From: Exobacillus caeni
GTDB lineage: Bacteria > Bacillota > Bacilli > Bacillales > Guptibacillaceae
Direction of reading: 5' to 3'
Assembly: GCF_005747095.1 (NCBI RefSeq)
Contig: NZ_SWLG01000001.1
Coordinates: forward strand, 496,001 to 560,000
DNA length: 64,000 nt
In this document: piece by piece, positions 56,127-64,000 of the stretch
Numbering within the stretch: the stretch's first letter is position 1
How the letters are laid out: every line of letters starts with the position of its first letter
Program-made: the position numbers and the translations under genes
The notes under the pieces: generated by a model
The model's database searches: none
Told to the model about the DNA's origin: nothing
Seen by the model: only the letters and a program-made list of their open reading frames with translations

Positions 56127-56879
56127 ATGGAAACACTTTTACATTTTAATTTGTTTATTTTAGGATTAATCCTGGGCTCTTTCTTCAATGTAGTAGGCCT
56201 TCGAATCCCAAACAAAGAATCAATCGCATTTCCAGCCTCACACTGCCCGAACTGTCAAAGAACACTCTCTCCACTTGAACTCATTCCTGTGTTCTCTTTT
56301 TTGTTTCAAGGCGGTAAATGCAAAGGTTGCAAACACAAGATTTCTCCATTATATCCATTCATTGAACTCGCTACAGCATCTCTTTTTACGATGTCACCAC
56401 TTGTGGTGGGATGGTCAAAAGAATTGCTGCTTAGTTTTGCTTTGATTTCGTTACTAATGATAATTTTCGTTTCTGATATTACTTATATGATCATACCGGA
56501 TAAAGTTTTGTTGTTTTTTGGGGTTTTAATTGCTGTTCTAAGAGTCATAGTTCCACTTACTTCCTGGTGGTCTCCGGTTGCAGGGGCTTTAATAGGCTTT
56601 GGTCTTCTATTGGTAATTGCGATAGTAAGCCGCGGCGGAATGGGTGGAGGAGATATAAAATTGTTTGCAGTAATTGGTATAGTGCTTGGATGGAAAGGAG
56701 TCCTTTTAGCTTTTTTCTTTTCAACGCTTTTCGGTTCACTGTTTGGTGTCACGGGGGTTATTATCGGAAAAGTAAAGCGCGGGCAGCCAATGCCATTCGG
56801 TCCGTATATTGTTTTAGGTGCCCTAACGGCTTATTTTGCAGGGGAAAAACTTTTAAACTGGTATATTGGTTTTTTGTAA
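56127..56879 (+). CDS. pilD: Prepilin peptidase (PilD/ComC family)
   Basis: Membrane aspartic protease that cleaves prepilin leaders and N-methylates the pilin. 250 residues. The zinc cysteines CPNC and CKGC lie in the first cytoplasmic loop; the catalytic aspartates are in FVSDITYMIIPD and GGGDIKLFA. About seven membrane helices. The ATG starting METLLHFN follows AAGGGATGA and is preferred over one three codons upstream. In B. subtilis the comC peptidase sits at this chromosomal place; here it is part of a full pilus operon and may also serve competence pseudopilins. Confidence 0.95.
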   Translation: METLLHFNLFILGLILGSFFNVVGLRIPNKESIAFPASHCPNCQRTLSPLELIPVFSFLFQGGKCKGCKHKISPLYPFIELATASLFTMSPLVVGWSKELLLSFALISLLMIIFVSDITYMIIPDKVLLFFGVLIAVLRVIVPLTSWWSPVAGALIGFGLLLVIAIVSRGGMGGGDIKLFAVIGIVLGWKGVLLAFFFSTLFGSLFGVTGVIIGKVKRGQPMPFGPYIVLGALTAYFAGEKLLNWYIGFL

Positions 56880-56901
56880 CAGCTTCTGAGGGGGATTAAC
56901 A

Positions 56902-57900
56902 TTGGGATTACTGACAGGGAGAAACAAAACGACATTTGCTTTAACGATTACTGACCATGTGATCCGTTTACTTGAAGTGAAGCAGCCTTCCCTGAACGGA
57001 GTTCGTTTCTTTCATGAGCGCTATCTTCCGGAAGGGATAGTAAGGGAAGGAAAAATAATTGAAGCGGAAACGCTAGAAATGATTTTACAAGAATGTGTAT
57101 CTGAGTGGGGGCTGAAACGTAAGAAAGTTCATTTTATCGTGCCTGAATTTCTAGTTGTTCTTAGAAAGGAGTCAATTCCAAAAGAGGTTGCAGACAACGA
57201 GATCAAAGGCCACTTATATATGGAAATCGGTTCTTCCATCCACTTGCCCTTCGATGATCCGGTATTTGATTATGAAGTTCTTTACGGTCCGGATAGCGAG
57301 AGAAAAATCCTTTTGTTTGCGGCTCCAGAAGATGTTATCAACCAGTATGTTAGTATTCTGGATGAAGTTAATATAAAAGTGGCAAGCGCGGACGTTTCTG
57401 CGCTTGCCCTGTATCGGCTTCTTTATTTTCTTGATCTTGTTGAGCGAAAGGAATCCACTTTACTGATCCAATATAACCTTACTTCTGTAAATTTAAGTAT
57501 TTTTACAAATCACTATCCTGAATTCATAAGACACGTTTTGCTGGACACTCCGTATTCTGATTGGAAAAAGGAATTAAAAGGTGGAGTAGAAGTCCTGACC
57601 TGGTCAGGAGAAATGGACCAGCTAATTGAAGAGATACAGGATAGTATCGTAGAGATTCAACGGGTTCTTGATTTTTATCGCTTTTCGATGAAACAGGGAA
57701 AAACTGGAGTGTCGAAAATCCTGTTGGTTGGAGATCATCCAAAGCTGAATCTTGCTGCTGAGGAATTAGAAAGAAAACTTCAAATTCCGTACAGCATTGT
57801 TCAGCAGCCTGAACTTGTAACCACAGACGGAGTAATGCTTCCCCATCATTTTTATCCTGTTTTAGGACTGGCATTAAAAGGGGTGGATCAGTTTGGTTGA
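56902..57900 (+). CDS. pilM: Type IV pilus assembly protein PilM
   Basis: 332 residues, actin/FtsA-like fold, cytoplasmic. Features are FALTITDHVIRLLEVK at the N-terminus and DVSALALYRLLYFL mid-protein. It binds the N-terminal tail of PilN and links it to the motor. TTG start after GAGGGGGATT. Overlaps pilN by eight bases. Confidence 0.9.
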   Translation: MGLLTGRNKTTFALTITDHVIRLLEVKQPSLNGVRFFHERYLPEGIVREGKIIEAETLEMILQECVSEWGLKRKKVHFIVPEFLVVLRKESIPKEVADNEIKGHLYMEIGSSIHLPFDDPVFDYEVLYGPDSERKILLFAAPEDVINQYVSILDEVNIKVASADVSALALYRLLYFLDLVERKESTLLIQYNLTSVNLSIFTNHYPEFIRHVLLDTPYSDWKKELKGGVEVLTWSGEMDQLIEEIQDSIVEIQRVLDFYRFSMKQGKTGVSKILLVGDHPKLNLAAEELERKLQIPYSIVQQPELVTTDGVMLPHHFYPVLGLALKGVDQFG

Positions 57901-58525
57901 TATTAACCTGCTCCCTCAACGAGACCCAAAGCCTTTTGCAATTCTTTTGATAACTGGCTTATCAGCCATCATCATTTTGTTAGCGATCGGCTTTATGTAC
58001 ACTGATTATATGTTTACAAAGAAAACTGTAGCTGAAGTTAAACAGGAGATCGATCGGACGGTCGCTTTAAGAGAAGCTTCCCAGGCTGATGAAAGAATAG
58101 AAACAGGCGATTCTTTCAATCAACTTTTTAATAGGATAGAATCGATAAAAAAAATAAAGTATCCCTCCGTTCCGTTGCTGGATAACTTTACAGAACTGCT
58201 TCCAGAGCGCGGGTATTTTATGAATTACGGGTTTGAAGATGATGGCCTCGTAAAGCTTTCCGTTCAGTTCGATACGATAAGAGAGACTTCTCAATATCTT
58301 TATGCATTAAACCAATCACCGTTTGTAAAAGACGTACAGATAAAGAGCGTTATTACAGCAGATCTTGATTCGGATGAAATATCTACGGAATTAGAAGGTT
58401 ACGAGCTTAATCTCGAGGAAAACAGTGAGGAAAAACGAACAAGCTTGATTTTACCGCGTTATCTAGCTGAATATGAAATCTCGATAGATAAGGTCGCTTT
58501 AAAAACAAAGGAGGCGACTGAATGA
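57893..58525 (+). CDS. pilN: Type IV pilus assembly protein PilN
   Basis: 210 residues. The cytoplasmic N-terminal tail MVDINLLPQRDPK contains the INLLP motif that docks on PilM; one membrane helix (about 16-38) and an extracellular coiled-coil/ferredoxin-like domain follow. TTG start inside the end of pilM after AAAGGGGTGG; ATGA overlap with the next gene. Confidence 0.9.
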   Translation: MVDINLLPQRDPKPFAILLITGLSAIIILLAIGFMYTDYMFTKKTVAEVKQEIDRTVALREASQADERIETGDSFNQLFNRIESIKKIKYPSVPLLDNFTELLPERGYFMNYGFEDDGLVKLSVQFDTIRETSQYLYALNQSPFVKDVQIKSVITADLDSDEISTELEGYELNLEENSEEKRTSLILPRYLAEYEISIDKVALKTKEATE

Positions 58526-59334
58526 TCAATTTTGACTGGACATCAAGAAGAGCCTTCCTTTTATATGGCGGTGTATTAGTTGTAATCCTGCTGTTTGTTT
58601 TTGCCTACTTAACATTTATCGCACCAATGAATGCAAAACTTGAAACTGTTCAGAAACAGTTAGAGATGGAGAAGAAGTTACTCTCCGCGGTTGAAAAGAA
58701 ACAGCCTGAAGAGATAAATCCAGATATTCAAAGCTCCCGCGGTCTTCAACAGAGAGTTCCAGTAGCTCCTTTATCCGATCAGTTACTGCTTAGTTTTGAA
58801 AGAGCGGAGGTTCTATCCGATACCACAATTTTAACGATGACATTTGGGGATGAAACGCTTGATCCAGAAAACCTTTCTGTTATTGAGCTTGAAGCAGAGG
58901 GAGAACAGGAACAACAAGGCCAGCAATCAATTGAAGATGGGGAAACTGGAAGTAATGATGAAACAGAAAACATCGATCCTGCTCAACCCGAAGATAAAAG
59001 CTCTTTGCCCCAAGGGATTAACAGAATAAAAGTGAATATGTCTGTACGTACCTCTTCCTACGAAAATATGCATGCATTCATTAGCACGCTCGAGAATAAT
59101 GAGCGAATTCTGAAGGTAGACAACATCTCCTTTTCGGGTAAGCATGAACTTGATGAAATGAGTGAAGATGACAAAAAAGAACTTCTTTTTACAATTCAAA
59201 TTTCAGCCTTCTATGTGACCGGGCTTGATGAATTAAAAGATGAACTGCCTTACGTACAGTATCCTGAAGGAGCTGACAAAGAGAATCCTTTTTATCAGGA
59301 AGAAGAGAATGAAGAGAAAAATGACCAACAATAG
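58522..59334 (+). CDS. pilO: Type IV pilus assembly protein PilO
   Basis: 270 residues: one membrane helix (about 12-33), a coiled coil (KLETVQKQLEMEKKLLSAVE), then a PilO-type domain interrupted by an acidic Glu/Gln-rich insert (about 118-158). Pairs with PilN in the alignment complex. No pilQ secretin follows, as expected in a single-membrane cell. Last gene of the pil operon. Confidence 0.87.
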   Translation: MINFDWTSRRAFLLYGGVLVVILLFVFAYLTFIAPMNAKLETVQKQLEMEKKLLSAVEKKQPEEINPDIQSSRGLQQRVPVAPLSDQLLLSFERAEVLSDTTILTMTFGDETLDPENLSVIELEAEGEQEQQGQQSIEDGETGSNDETENIDPAQPEDKSSLPQGINRIKVNMSVRTSSYENMHAFISTLENNERILKVDNISFSGKHELDEMSEDDKKELLFTIQISAFYVTGLDELKDELPYVQYPEGADKENPFYQEEENEEKNDQQ

Positions 59335-59360
59335 GGTCACATTTTGCCGACAATCTCTCC

Positions 59361-59394
59361 GAACAAGATGACAAACATCTTGTTCTTTTTTTGT
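59361..59394 (+). terminator. Terminator of the pil operon
   Basis: GAACAAGATG, ACAAA loop, CATCTTGTTC then seven T residues. Confidence 0.93.
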
Positions 59395-59419
59395 TCTCCT
59401 GTGGTAAGGTTTCTATAAT
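59391..59419 (+). promoter_or_regulatory. Possible promoter of spoIIB
   Basis: TATAAT (59414-59419) is preceded at 17 bases by TTGTTC (59391-59396), a poor -35 box. In B. subtilis spoIIB is expressed early in sporulation. Confidence 0.35.
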
Positions 59420-59505
59420 CCTGCCAAAGTTTCTCTATTAAAACGTTCTATTAAATACCCTTCTGCATAGATATAAAGTACAAGCCTTTAGAAAGGAGCG
59501 TCCAC

Positions 59506-60543
59506 ATGGAGAAGAAGGATCGGCAAATTTCAATCAAGATAAACGGCGAGGAAAAGACGCTTGAAAAGGCAGCAAAACAGGAAGCGGCCGCTGCTGAAGA
59601 AGAAGAGTTTCAGTGGGTTTTGCCTGATGACGACCCGGACACAAAAGTGGTGAATTTTCAGGATTATCAAATGGAAAAACAAAAGGCTGTGACCGAATGG
59701 GAGAAGGCGGAAAGGCGCCCCCTGTTGCCGTTGAAGAGAAAAAAGAAGAGAAAGTTTGTTGGTGCTGGACAGGCCCCTGTTTTTTCTATTCATAAAAAGC
59801 TTTTTATTTCGATCGGTTCTGCAATCATTGTCGGTGCTATTTTTGGGTTTATGCTGTTAATGCTTTTTACAGGTGATGGAGAAGTGGCCCGAACAACAGA
59901 AACGCCACTGACTGACAAACCGGCCCCAGTGTCTGCTACTACTGCGGCTAACGTTTTTACACTGGATGTTCAGGTCGTCCAGGGCGGAGCATACACAAGC
60001 GACAAATCAGCGCAATCCTATGCAGACAGTTTTACGGTGCTCGGTTATCCAGCAATAATAGAAAACGCAGAAAAGAAATACTTGTTTGTAGCGCTCGCAA
60101 ACTCTGTTGAAGAACGAAACGTACTGGTGAACCATTTTAAAAATAGCGGCAAAGATGCGTTTGGAAAAGAGTGGAGTGTTAAAGGCAACATTCAGCTGGC
60201 TAAAAAAGAAGACCAAAAGCTTTTAAAAGAAAGCAAAGGCCTTTTCCAGGAATTGATCGGCATGAACGTCCTGGGGTTAAGAGGGGAACCGTTAGAAAAA
60301 CTGGGGGAAACAACCGGTGAGATTACAGCCTTAAAACAAAAAATTGAAACGGCAACGAAAGAATGGCCAGCGTCGTCATCAGAATCGATGGGAAAGTTTG
60401 TGGACGAGCTCGAGCAGGCAGCAGCAAACATGCAAAAATATGAGGAAACAAACGATGCATCACATCTCTGGAGCGGCCAGCAAAATCTCCTGAACGGATT
60501 AATCGAGATCGAAGCTGTCGTCCATGGTCTTGCAAAAAAATAA
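59506..60543 (+). CDS. spoIIB: Stage II sporulation protein B (SPOR domain)
   Basis: 345 residues: basic/acidic cytoplasmic N-terminal region, one membrane helix (about 100-122), a Thr/Pro-rich linker, and a SPOR domain (about 150-230: VQVVQGGAYTSDKSAQSYAD) that binds denuded glycan at the division site. In B. subtilis SpoIIB helps septal engulfment. Placement between the pilus/comC locus and maf agrees with B. subtilis. Ribosome site GAAAGGAGCG. Confidence 0.9.
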   Translation: MEKKDRQISIKINGEEKTLEKAAKQEAAAAEEEEFQWVLPDDDPDTKVVNFQDYQMEKQKAVTEWEKAERRPLLPLKRKKKRKFVGAGQAPVFSIHKKLFISIGSAIIVGAIFGFMLLMLFTGDGEVARTTETPLTDKPAPVSATTAANVFTLDVQVVQGGAYTSDKSAQSYADSFTVLGYPAIIENAEKKYLFVALANSVEERNVLVNHFKNSGKDAFGKEWSVKGNIQLAKKEDQKLLKESKGLFQELIGMNVLGLRGEPLEKLGETTGEITALKQKIETATKEWPASSSESMGKFVDELEQAAANMQKYEETNDASHLWSGQQNLLNGLIEIEAVVHGLAKK

Positions 60544-60551
60544 GCTGTTAT

Positions 60552-60586
60552 AAAGGAGGCAGAGGAATCTGCTTCTTTGCTTTTTT
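60552..60586 (+). terminator. Terminator of spoIIB
   Basis: AAAGGAGGCAGA and TCTGCTTCTTT pair with one bulge around GGAA; TTTTTT follows after two bases. Confidence 0.75.
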
Positions 60587-60612
60587 GACTTTGGGCTCAT
60601 TTTTTCTCGATA

Positions 60613-60711
60613 CTAAAACTTAGAAATAGTTTCACCGTTTAACCTGATTAAGGCTGTGAACAATAAAAGGGTTACATTTCCAGCAAAATAACTTCCCAAT
60701 AGGCGAAACAA
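60613..60711 (-). CDS. Possible 32-residue membrane peptide
   Basis: On the minus strand AGGAGG (complement of 60716-60721) lies four bases before TTG, opening a 32-codon frame with one hydrophobic segment (SYFAGNVTLLLFTALI) and a polar C-terminus. Too short for confidence; no family recognised. The rest of the 60544-60916 gap shows a GGATT/AATCC palindrome (60743-60757) and no other clear gene. Confidence 0.3.
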   Translation of the reverse strand: MFRLLGSYFAGNVTLLLFTALIRLNGETISKF

Positions 60712-60916
60712 AAAGCCTCCTGATCCGTCTTATTTAGAAGAGGATTTAAATGAATCCTAAAGGAGGAAACTCCAGCTGTCCCGCTTTATTTCATTGTAGT
60801 TCCCAAATGCCAGAGGATAACAAAATAAAAGATAGTTAACAGGTTTTAATTGCATTTTTTAATGAATACCAACTCTGGAATACACATAGGAATTAACTTA
60901 AAAGGATGGACTGACT

Positions 60917-62872
60917 ATGAAGGGAAAATTAAAACAATCATACTTGCTTGCACTTTTTATCTTATCCCTAATTTCAATGGAACTCGTTTTCCGATTCGCG
61001 TCAGACCGGATCTTTGACGGTACGGGGCTGTTTATTTTATTGATTTTTTCCATCACTGCCGGCTCATTTCTTTACCTGTTGAGCAGTTTTTCAAAGTCGA
61101 AATCCTTCAACCGATTTTTATCGATAGCACTTCTTGGCTCCACCGCTTTTATGTTCTCTTCACAGTTAATTTACTTTAAAATATTCAGAACTTATTATTC
61201 ACTTTATTCTGCACGGAATGCGGGACAGGTGGCTGAATTTTGGAGGGATGCGCTGACCACTTCCGTAAAAAACGGCATATGGATTCTGCTGTTTTTTCTG
61301 CCTGCCCTTCTTCTTGCTGTCTTTGGAAAAAGAGTGATTAATTTCAAAAAAATTTCCTGGTCGAACCGAACTGTGATCATTTGCTGCATGGTGATTGTAC
61401 ATGCAGCCGGCCTGTTGGCGGTTTATGGAAACGGCCGCGATCAGCTTTCGGCTTATGATCTTTACTTTAAAAACAGATCCCCCATTTATTCCGTGAAAAA
61501 ATTAGGTGTGGTCACAACAATGAGACTCGACTTGCAGCGGCTCGCTACAGGTTGGTCCCCTGTGCTGGAAACATCACCCGAGTATTTGCGGCCCTCCCCG
61601 GATATGGCTGAAGATAAAGCGGTCGAGCAGCATGCTCCAGTTTACAATATGATGGATATCGATTTTGATAAGCTTATTTCAAAAGAAAGAAACACAAGGA
61701 TCAGGGACATGCACAACTATTTTAAAAGTGTTCTGCCAACCCCCAAAAATAACTATACCGGTAAATATAAAGGATATAATCTCATTTTTATTACGGCAGA
61801 AGCTTTTTCCCCTTATGCAGTCGATAAAGACGTGACCCCTACTTTATATAAAATGGTGAATGAAGGGTTCCGGTTTACTAATTTTTATAATCCAATTTGG
61901 GGAGTGAGCACGAGCGACGGAGAATATGTCGCGTGCACAGGCCTTATTCCTAAAGAGGGTGTATGGAGTTTCTATAAGTCAGGAGACAACCGCCTCCCGT
62001 TTGTGATGGGCAACCAGTTGAAGAAACTCGGCTATAAAACGAACGCTTACCATAATCATTCGTACTCCTATTACAAAAGGCATATCTCCCATCCTAATAT
62101 GGGCTATGACTATAAGGCCGTGGGAAAAGGGCTTGATATGAAAAAGACATGGCCGGAGTCGGACCTGGAAATGATTGAAAAGACCGTTCCCGAATATGTA
62201 AACAATCAGCCATTCCATGCCTACTATATGACCGTAAGCGGCCACATGCAATACAGTTTCAACGGTAATTTCATCGCCTGGAAAAACAGGAAGTATGTGC
62301 AGGCCCTGCCCTATTCTCAGGCGGGCAAGGCCTATATCGCGACCCAGGTGGAACTTGACCGTGCCCTCAAGCGGTTGAATGAAATGCTTGAGGAAGCGGG
62401 AGTAGCCAATAATACGCTGATCGCCTTAAGTGCCGACCATTATCCATATGGGCTCGAAAATAAAGTCATCGACGAACTGGCAGGACACCATGTCGAACGA
62501 AACTTTGAGCTGTACAAAAGCCCATTCATTCTCTATACGAAAGGAATGCAGCCAGTCATGATCGATAAACCGGCTTCAAGCCTTGATATCATTCCTACCC
62601 TTTCCAACCTGCTCGGCCTAGAATTTGATTCAAGGCTTCTTATGGGAAGAGATATCCTGTCAGATGCCGAACCGCTCGTCTTATTTAATAATAAAAGCTT
62701 TATTACCGATAAAGGACGTTATAACTCGGTAACTGGCACATTTACCCCTTCCAAAGGCGTTAGAGTAGAGAAAGACTATGTAAGGCGGATATCTGCCATC
62801 GTCGACAGCAAATTCTACTACGCGGCACGGATTCTGGAGCTGGATTATTATCGGGACGTTGTGCCAGAATAG
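60917..62872 (+). CDS. Lipoteichoic-acid-synthase-like sulfatase-fold membrane enzyme
   Basis: 651 residues: five N-terminal membrane helices (within about 1-175) and an extracellular alkaline-phosphatase-superfamily domain. Active-site residues match LtaS: Glu295 (ITAEAFSPYAV), Thr332 nucleophile (GVSTSDGEY), Asp507-His508 (SADHYPYG). Such enzymes transfer glycerol phosphate or phosphoethanolamine groups to envelope lipids or sugars. The catalytic motifs differ from core LtaS, so the substrate is open. Ribosome site AAAGGAT. It is not present at this place in B. subtilis; a hairpin separates it from maf. Confidence 0.85.
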   Translation: MKGKLKQSYLLALFILSLISMELVFRFASDRIFDGTGLFILLIFSITAGSFLYLLSSFSKSKSFNRFLSIALLGSTAFMFSSQLIYFKIFRTYYSLYSARNAGQVAEFWRDALTTSVKNGIWILLFFLPALLLAVFGKRVINFKKISWSNRTVIICCMVIVHAAGLLAVYGNGRDQLSAYDLYFKNRSPIYSVKKLGVVTTMRLDLQRLATGWSPVLETSPEYLRPSPDMAEDKAVEQHAPVYNMMDIDFDKLISKERNTRIRDMHNYFKSVLPTPKNNYTGKYKGYNLIFITAEAFSPYAVDKDVTPTLYKMVNEGFRFTNFYNPIWGVSTSDGEYVACTGLIPKEGVWSFYKSGDNRLPFVMGNQLKKLGYKTNAYHNHSYSYYKRHISHPNMGYDYKAVGKGLDMKKTWPESDLEMIEKTVPEYVNNQPFHAYYMTVSGHMQYSFNGNFIAWKNRKYVQALPYSQAGKAYIATQVELDRALKRLNEMLEEAGVANNTLIALSADHYPYGLENKVIDELAGHHVERNFELYKSPFILYTKGMQPVMIDKPASSLDIIPTLSNLLGLEFDSRLLMGRDILSDAEPLVLFNNKSFITDKGRYNSVTGTFTPSKGVRVEKDYVRRISAIVDSKFYYAARILELDYYRDVVPE

Positions 62873-63036
62873 CGGGAAGGAGGTTCCTGTTATTTCTGGC
62901 TATGGAGCTGCTTTCTGTGTAGGTAAAAGGAAATAAAAAATTTCAAAAAAAGTACAGACTATGCTCACACCTTGTAAATTGTTGACGAAAAATGTAAAGT
63001 AACAGGAGAAAGTCAATATTAGCATTGTCATTGTTT

Positions 63037-63071
63037 AAGGGATTTGATATGCTGAAATCAAGCCCTTTTTG
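63037..63071 (+). terminator. Terminator upstream of maf
   Basis: AAGGGATTTGAT and ATCAAGCCCTTTTT pair with one mismatch and one G-T around ATGCTGA; a T-run follows. It ends the LtaS-like transcript. Confidence 0.75.
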
Positions 63072-63107
63072 TCATTTTTATACAATTTCTGAGAAAAGGG
63101 TGGTACG

Positions 63108-63722
63108 ATGAAACGCCTCATATTGGCCTCCGGTTCACCTCGAAGAAAAGAACTTCTAAATCAAATTCATCTTTCATTCGACATTTCCGTAAGCAATTAC
63201 GAAGAAATCATTTCAGAGTCAGATACTCCCCAACAGGTTGTTGAAAAACTCGCATTGGGCAAGGCGCAAAATGTGTTTGTGAACAATAAACAGAATGTGG
63301 TGATTGGCGCAGATACTGTTGTGACGTTTAACAACCAGATACTCGGCAAACCAAACGATAAAGAAGAAGCGCGACAGATGATCACGATGCTTTCCGGTCA
63401 AAAGCACGTGGTTTATTCAGGTGTGGCCATTATTTCTTCTGATCAACAAGTCGTGTTTCATCAAGGGACTGAAGTCGAGTTCTGGGAGTTGACAGATGAA
63501 GAGATCGAAGCGTATATCTCAAGCGAGGAACCTTATGATAAAGCAGGAGGTTATGGGATACAGGGGGCGGGTGCTGCCTTTGTAAAAGGAATCCGTGGAG
63601 ATTATTACACCGTAGTAGGGCTTCCGTTGTCGCTTACTGTCCGTGAGTTAACTGCATTTGAAATTTATCCGGAAAACCAAAAGAGCTTCTCCAGTCAGTC
63701 AGACGAGGTTAATCTAGAGTAG
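63108..63722 (+). CDS. maf: Maf family nucleotide pyrophosphatase
   Basis: Hydrolyses dTTP/UTP-type and modified pyrimidine triphosphates; linked to septum control in B. subtilis. 204 residues. LASGSPRRKELL, VIGADTVVTFNNQILGKP and EPYDKAGGYGIQG are the family motifs. Ribosome site AAGGGTGG. Followed by radC, as in B. subtilis (maf-radC-mreBCD). Confidence 0.95.
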   Translation: MKRLILASGSPRRKELLNQIHLSFDISVSNYEEIISESDTPQQVVEKLALGKAQNVFVNNKQNVVIGADTVVTFNNQILGKPNDKEEARQMITMLSGQKHVVYSGVAIISSDQQVVFHQGTEVEFWELTDEEIEAYISSEEPYDKAGGYGIQGAGAAFVKGIRGDYYTVVGLPLSLTVRELTAFEIYPENQKSFSSQSDEVNLE

Positions 63723-63857
63723 AAACGTTGTCACTTACATAAAAGCTGGAACATTTTAGCGTTTTTCATCGTCTAAATGGTGGACACAAAAAAAACTGGG
63801 GCAGCGGCAGTGATTTCTCTCTAGGTTAACGCAGTTGAAAAATAAGGAGGAAGGCAA

Positions 63858-64000
63858 GTGGAAAAAGCACCACTTATGATTCGAGATTTTCCTCAAGATC
63901 AGCGACCTAGAGAGCGGTTAATGTTGGAAGGCCCAGAGTTTTTGTCAAACCAGGACTTAATTGCGATTCTGCTCAGGACCGGTACCAGGAATGAGTCTGT
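63858..64000 (+). CDS. radC: RadC/YsxA family protein (3' end beyond window)
   Basis: GTG start eight bases after GGAGG. The visible 47 residues, with [19 protein letters not shown] and [15 protein letters not shown], are the N-terminal helix-hairpin-helix region of RadC proteins, whose JAB metalloprotease-like domain would follow. Its place after maf supports this. The function is unsettled; earlier DNA-repair claims are doubtful. Confidence 0.92.
   Translation, partial: MEKAPLMIRDFPQDQRPRERLMLEGPEFLSNQDLIAILLRTGTRNES

Noticed and set aside
60750-60839. 29-codon plus-strand ORF beginning MNPKGGNSS
   Set aside because: Weak ribosome site, polar sequence without known relatives, and it overlaps a palindrome.

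Overview
The window is a stretch of chromosome from an endospore-forming Bacillaceae bacterium (low-to-moderate GC, strong AGGAGG-type ribosome binding sites, frequent TTG and GTG starts, sigma-K promoter, spore genes gerE, gerM, lonB, spoVID, ysxE, spoIIB). The gene order lysC-yslB-sdhCAB-ysmA-gerE-marR(ysmB)-racE-gerM-rph-ysnA-ysnB ... ysoA-tig-clpX-lonB-lonA-ysxC-hemAXCDBL-spoVID-ysxE-valS-folC ... spoIIB-maf-radC is the backbone known from Bacillus subtilis, so the host is Bacillus or a close relative (a Fictibacillus/Geobacillus-like genus is possible; I cannot fix it from the sequence alone). No insertion sequence, prophage or CRISPR array is visible.

Layout. 1-6.2 kb: 3' part of aspartokinase II with its internal beta-subunit start, succinate dehydrogenase operon, thioesterase and the sigma-K-driven regulator gerE. 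6.3-11.5 kb: a glucose PTS block (glcT, an RNA antiterminator/terminator switch, ptsG, ptsH, ptsI) that is not at this place in B. subtilis. 11.7-17.2 kb: marR, racE, gerM, rph, ysnA, ysnB and two tRNA genes, with some unexplained structured intergenic DNA before rph. 17.3-27.4 kb: DUF421 protein, TPR protein, trigger factor, ClpX, LonB, LonA and the ribosome-assembly GTPase YsxC (protein quality control). 27.6-30.6 kb: a polar amino-acid ABC transporter and a small membrane protein inserted between ysxC and hemA. 30.8-37.1 kb: hemAXCDBL, glutamyl-tRNA to uroporphyrinogen III, preceded by an FNR/CRP-like palindrome. 37.1-40.6 kb: spore-coat genes (spoVID, an unrecognised gene, ysxE). 40.6-45.4 kb: small membrane protein, valine T-box leader, valS, folC.

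45.5-59.4 kb is the most unusual part: a membrane GAF-GGDEF diguanylate cyclase, a minus-strand cassette of three prepilin-like genes (the distal one cysteine-rich and lacking Glu5, as in tip pseudopilins), then a plus-strand type IV pilus operon: unknown acidic membrane protein, VanW-like protein, pilB, pilT, pilC, a major-pilin candidate, a strong hairpin, prepilin peptidase, pilM, pilN, pilO. PilB carries tandem MshEN-like motifs, so c-di-GMP made next door could control the motor (inference). In B. subtilis only comC occupies this position between folC and spoIIB. 59.5-64 kb: spoIIB, a lipoteichoic-acid-synthase-like sulfatase-fold enzyme, maf and the start of radC.

The functional assignments rest on reading motifs, lengths and gene order; no database search was run. 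The best candidates for something new are the minus-strand pilin cassette with the two proteins heading the pil operon, the unrecognised gene between spoVID and ysxE, a 21-bp tandem repeat after hemL, and several small ORFs and structured intergenic segments.
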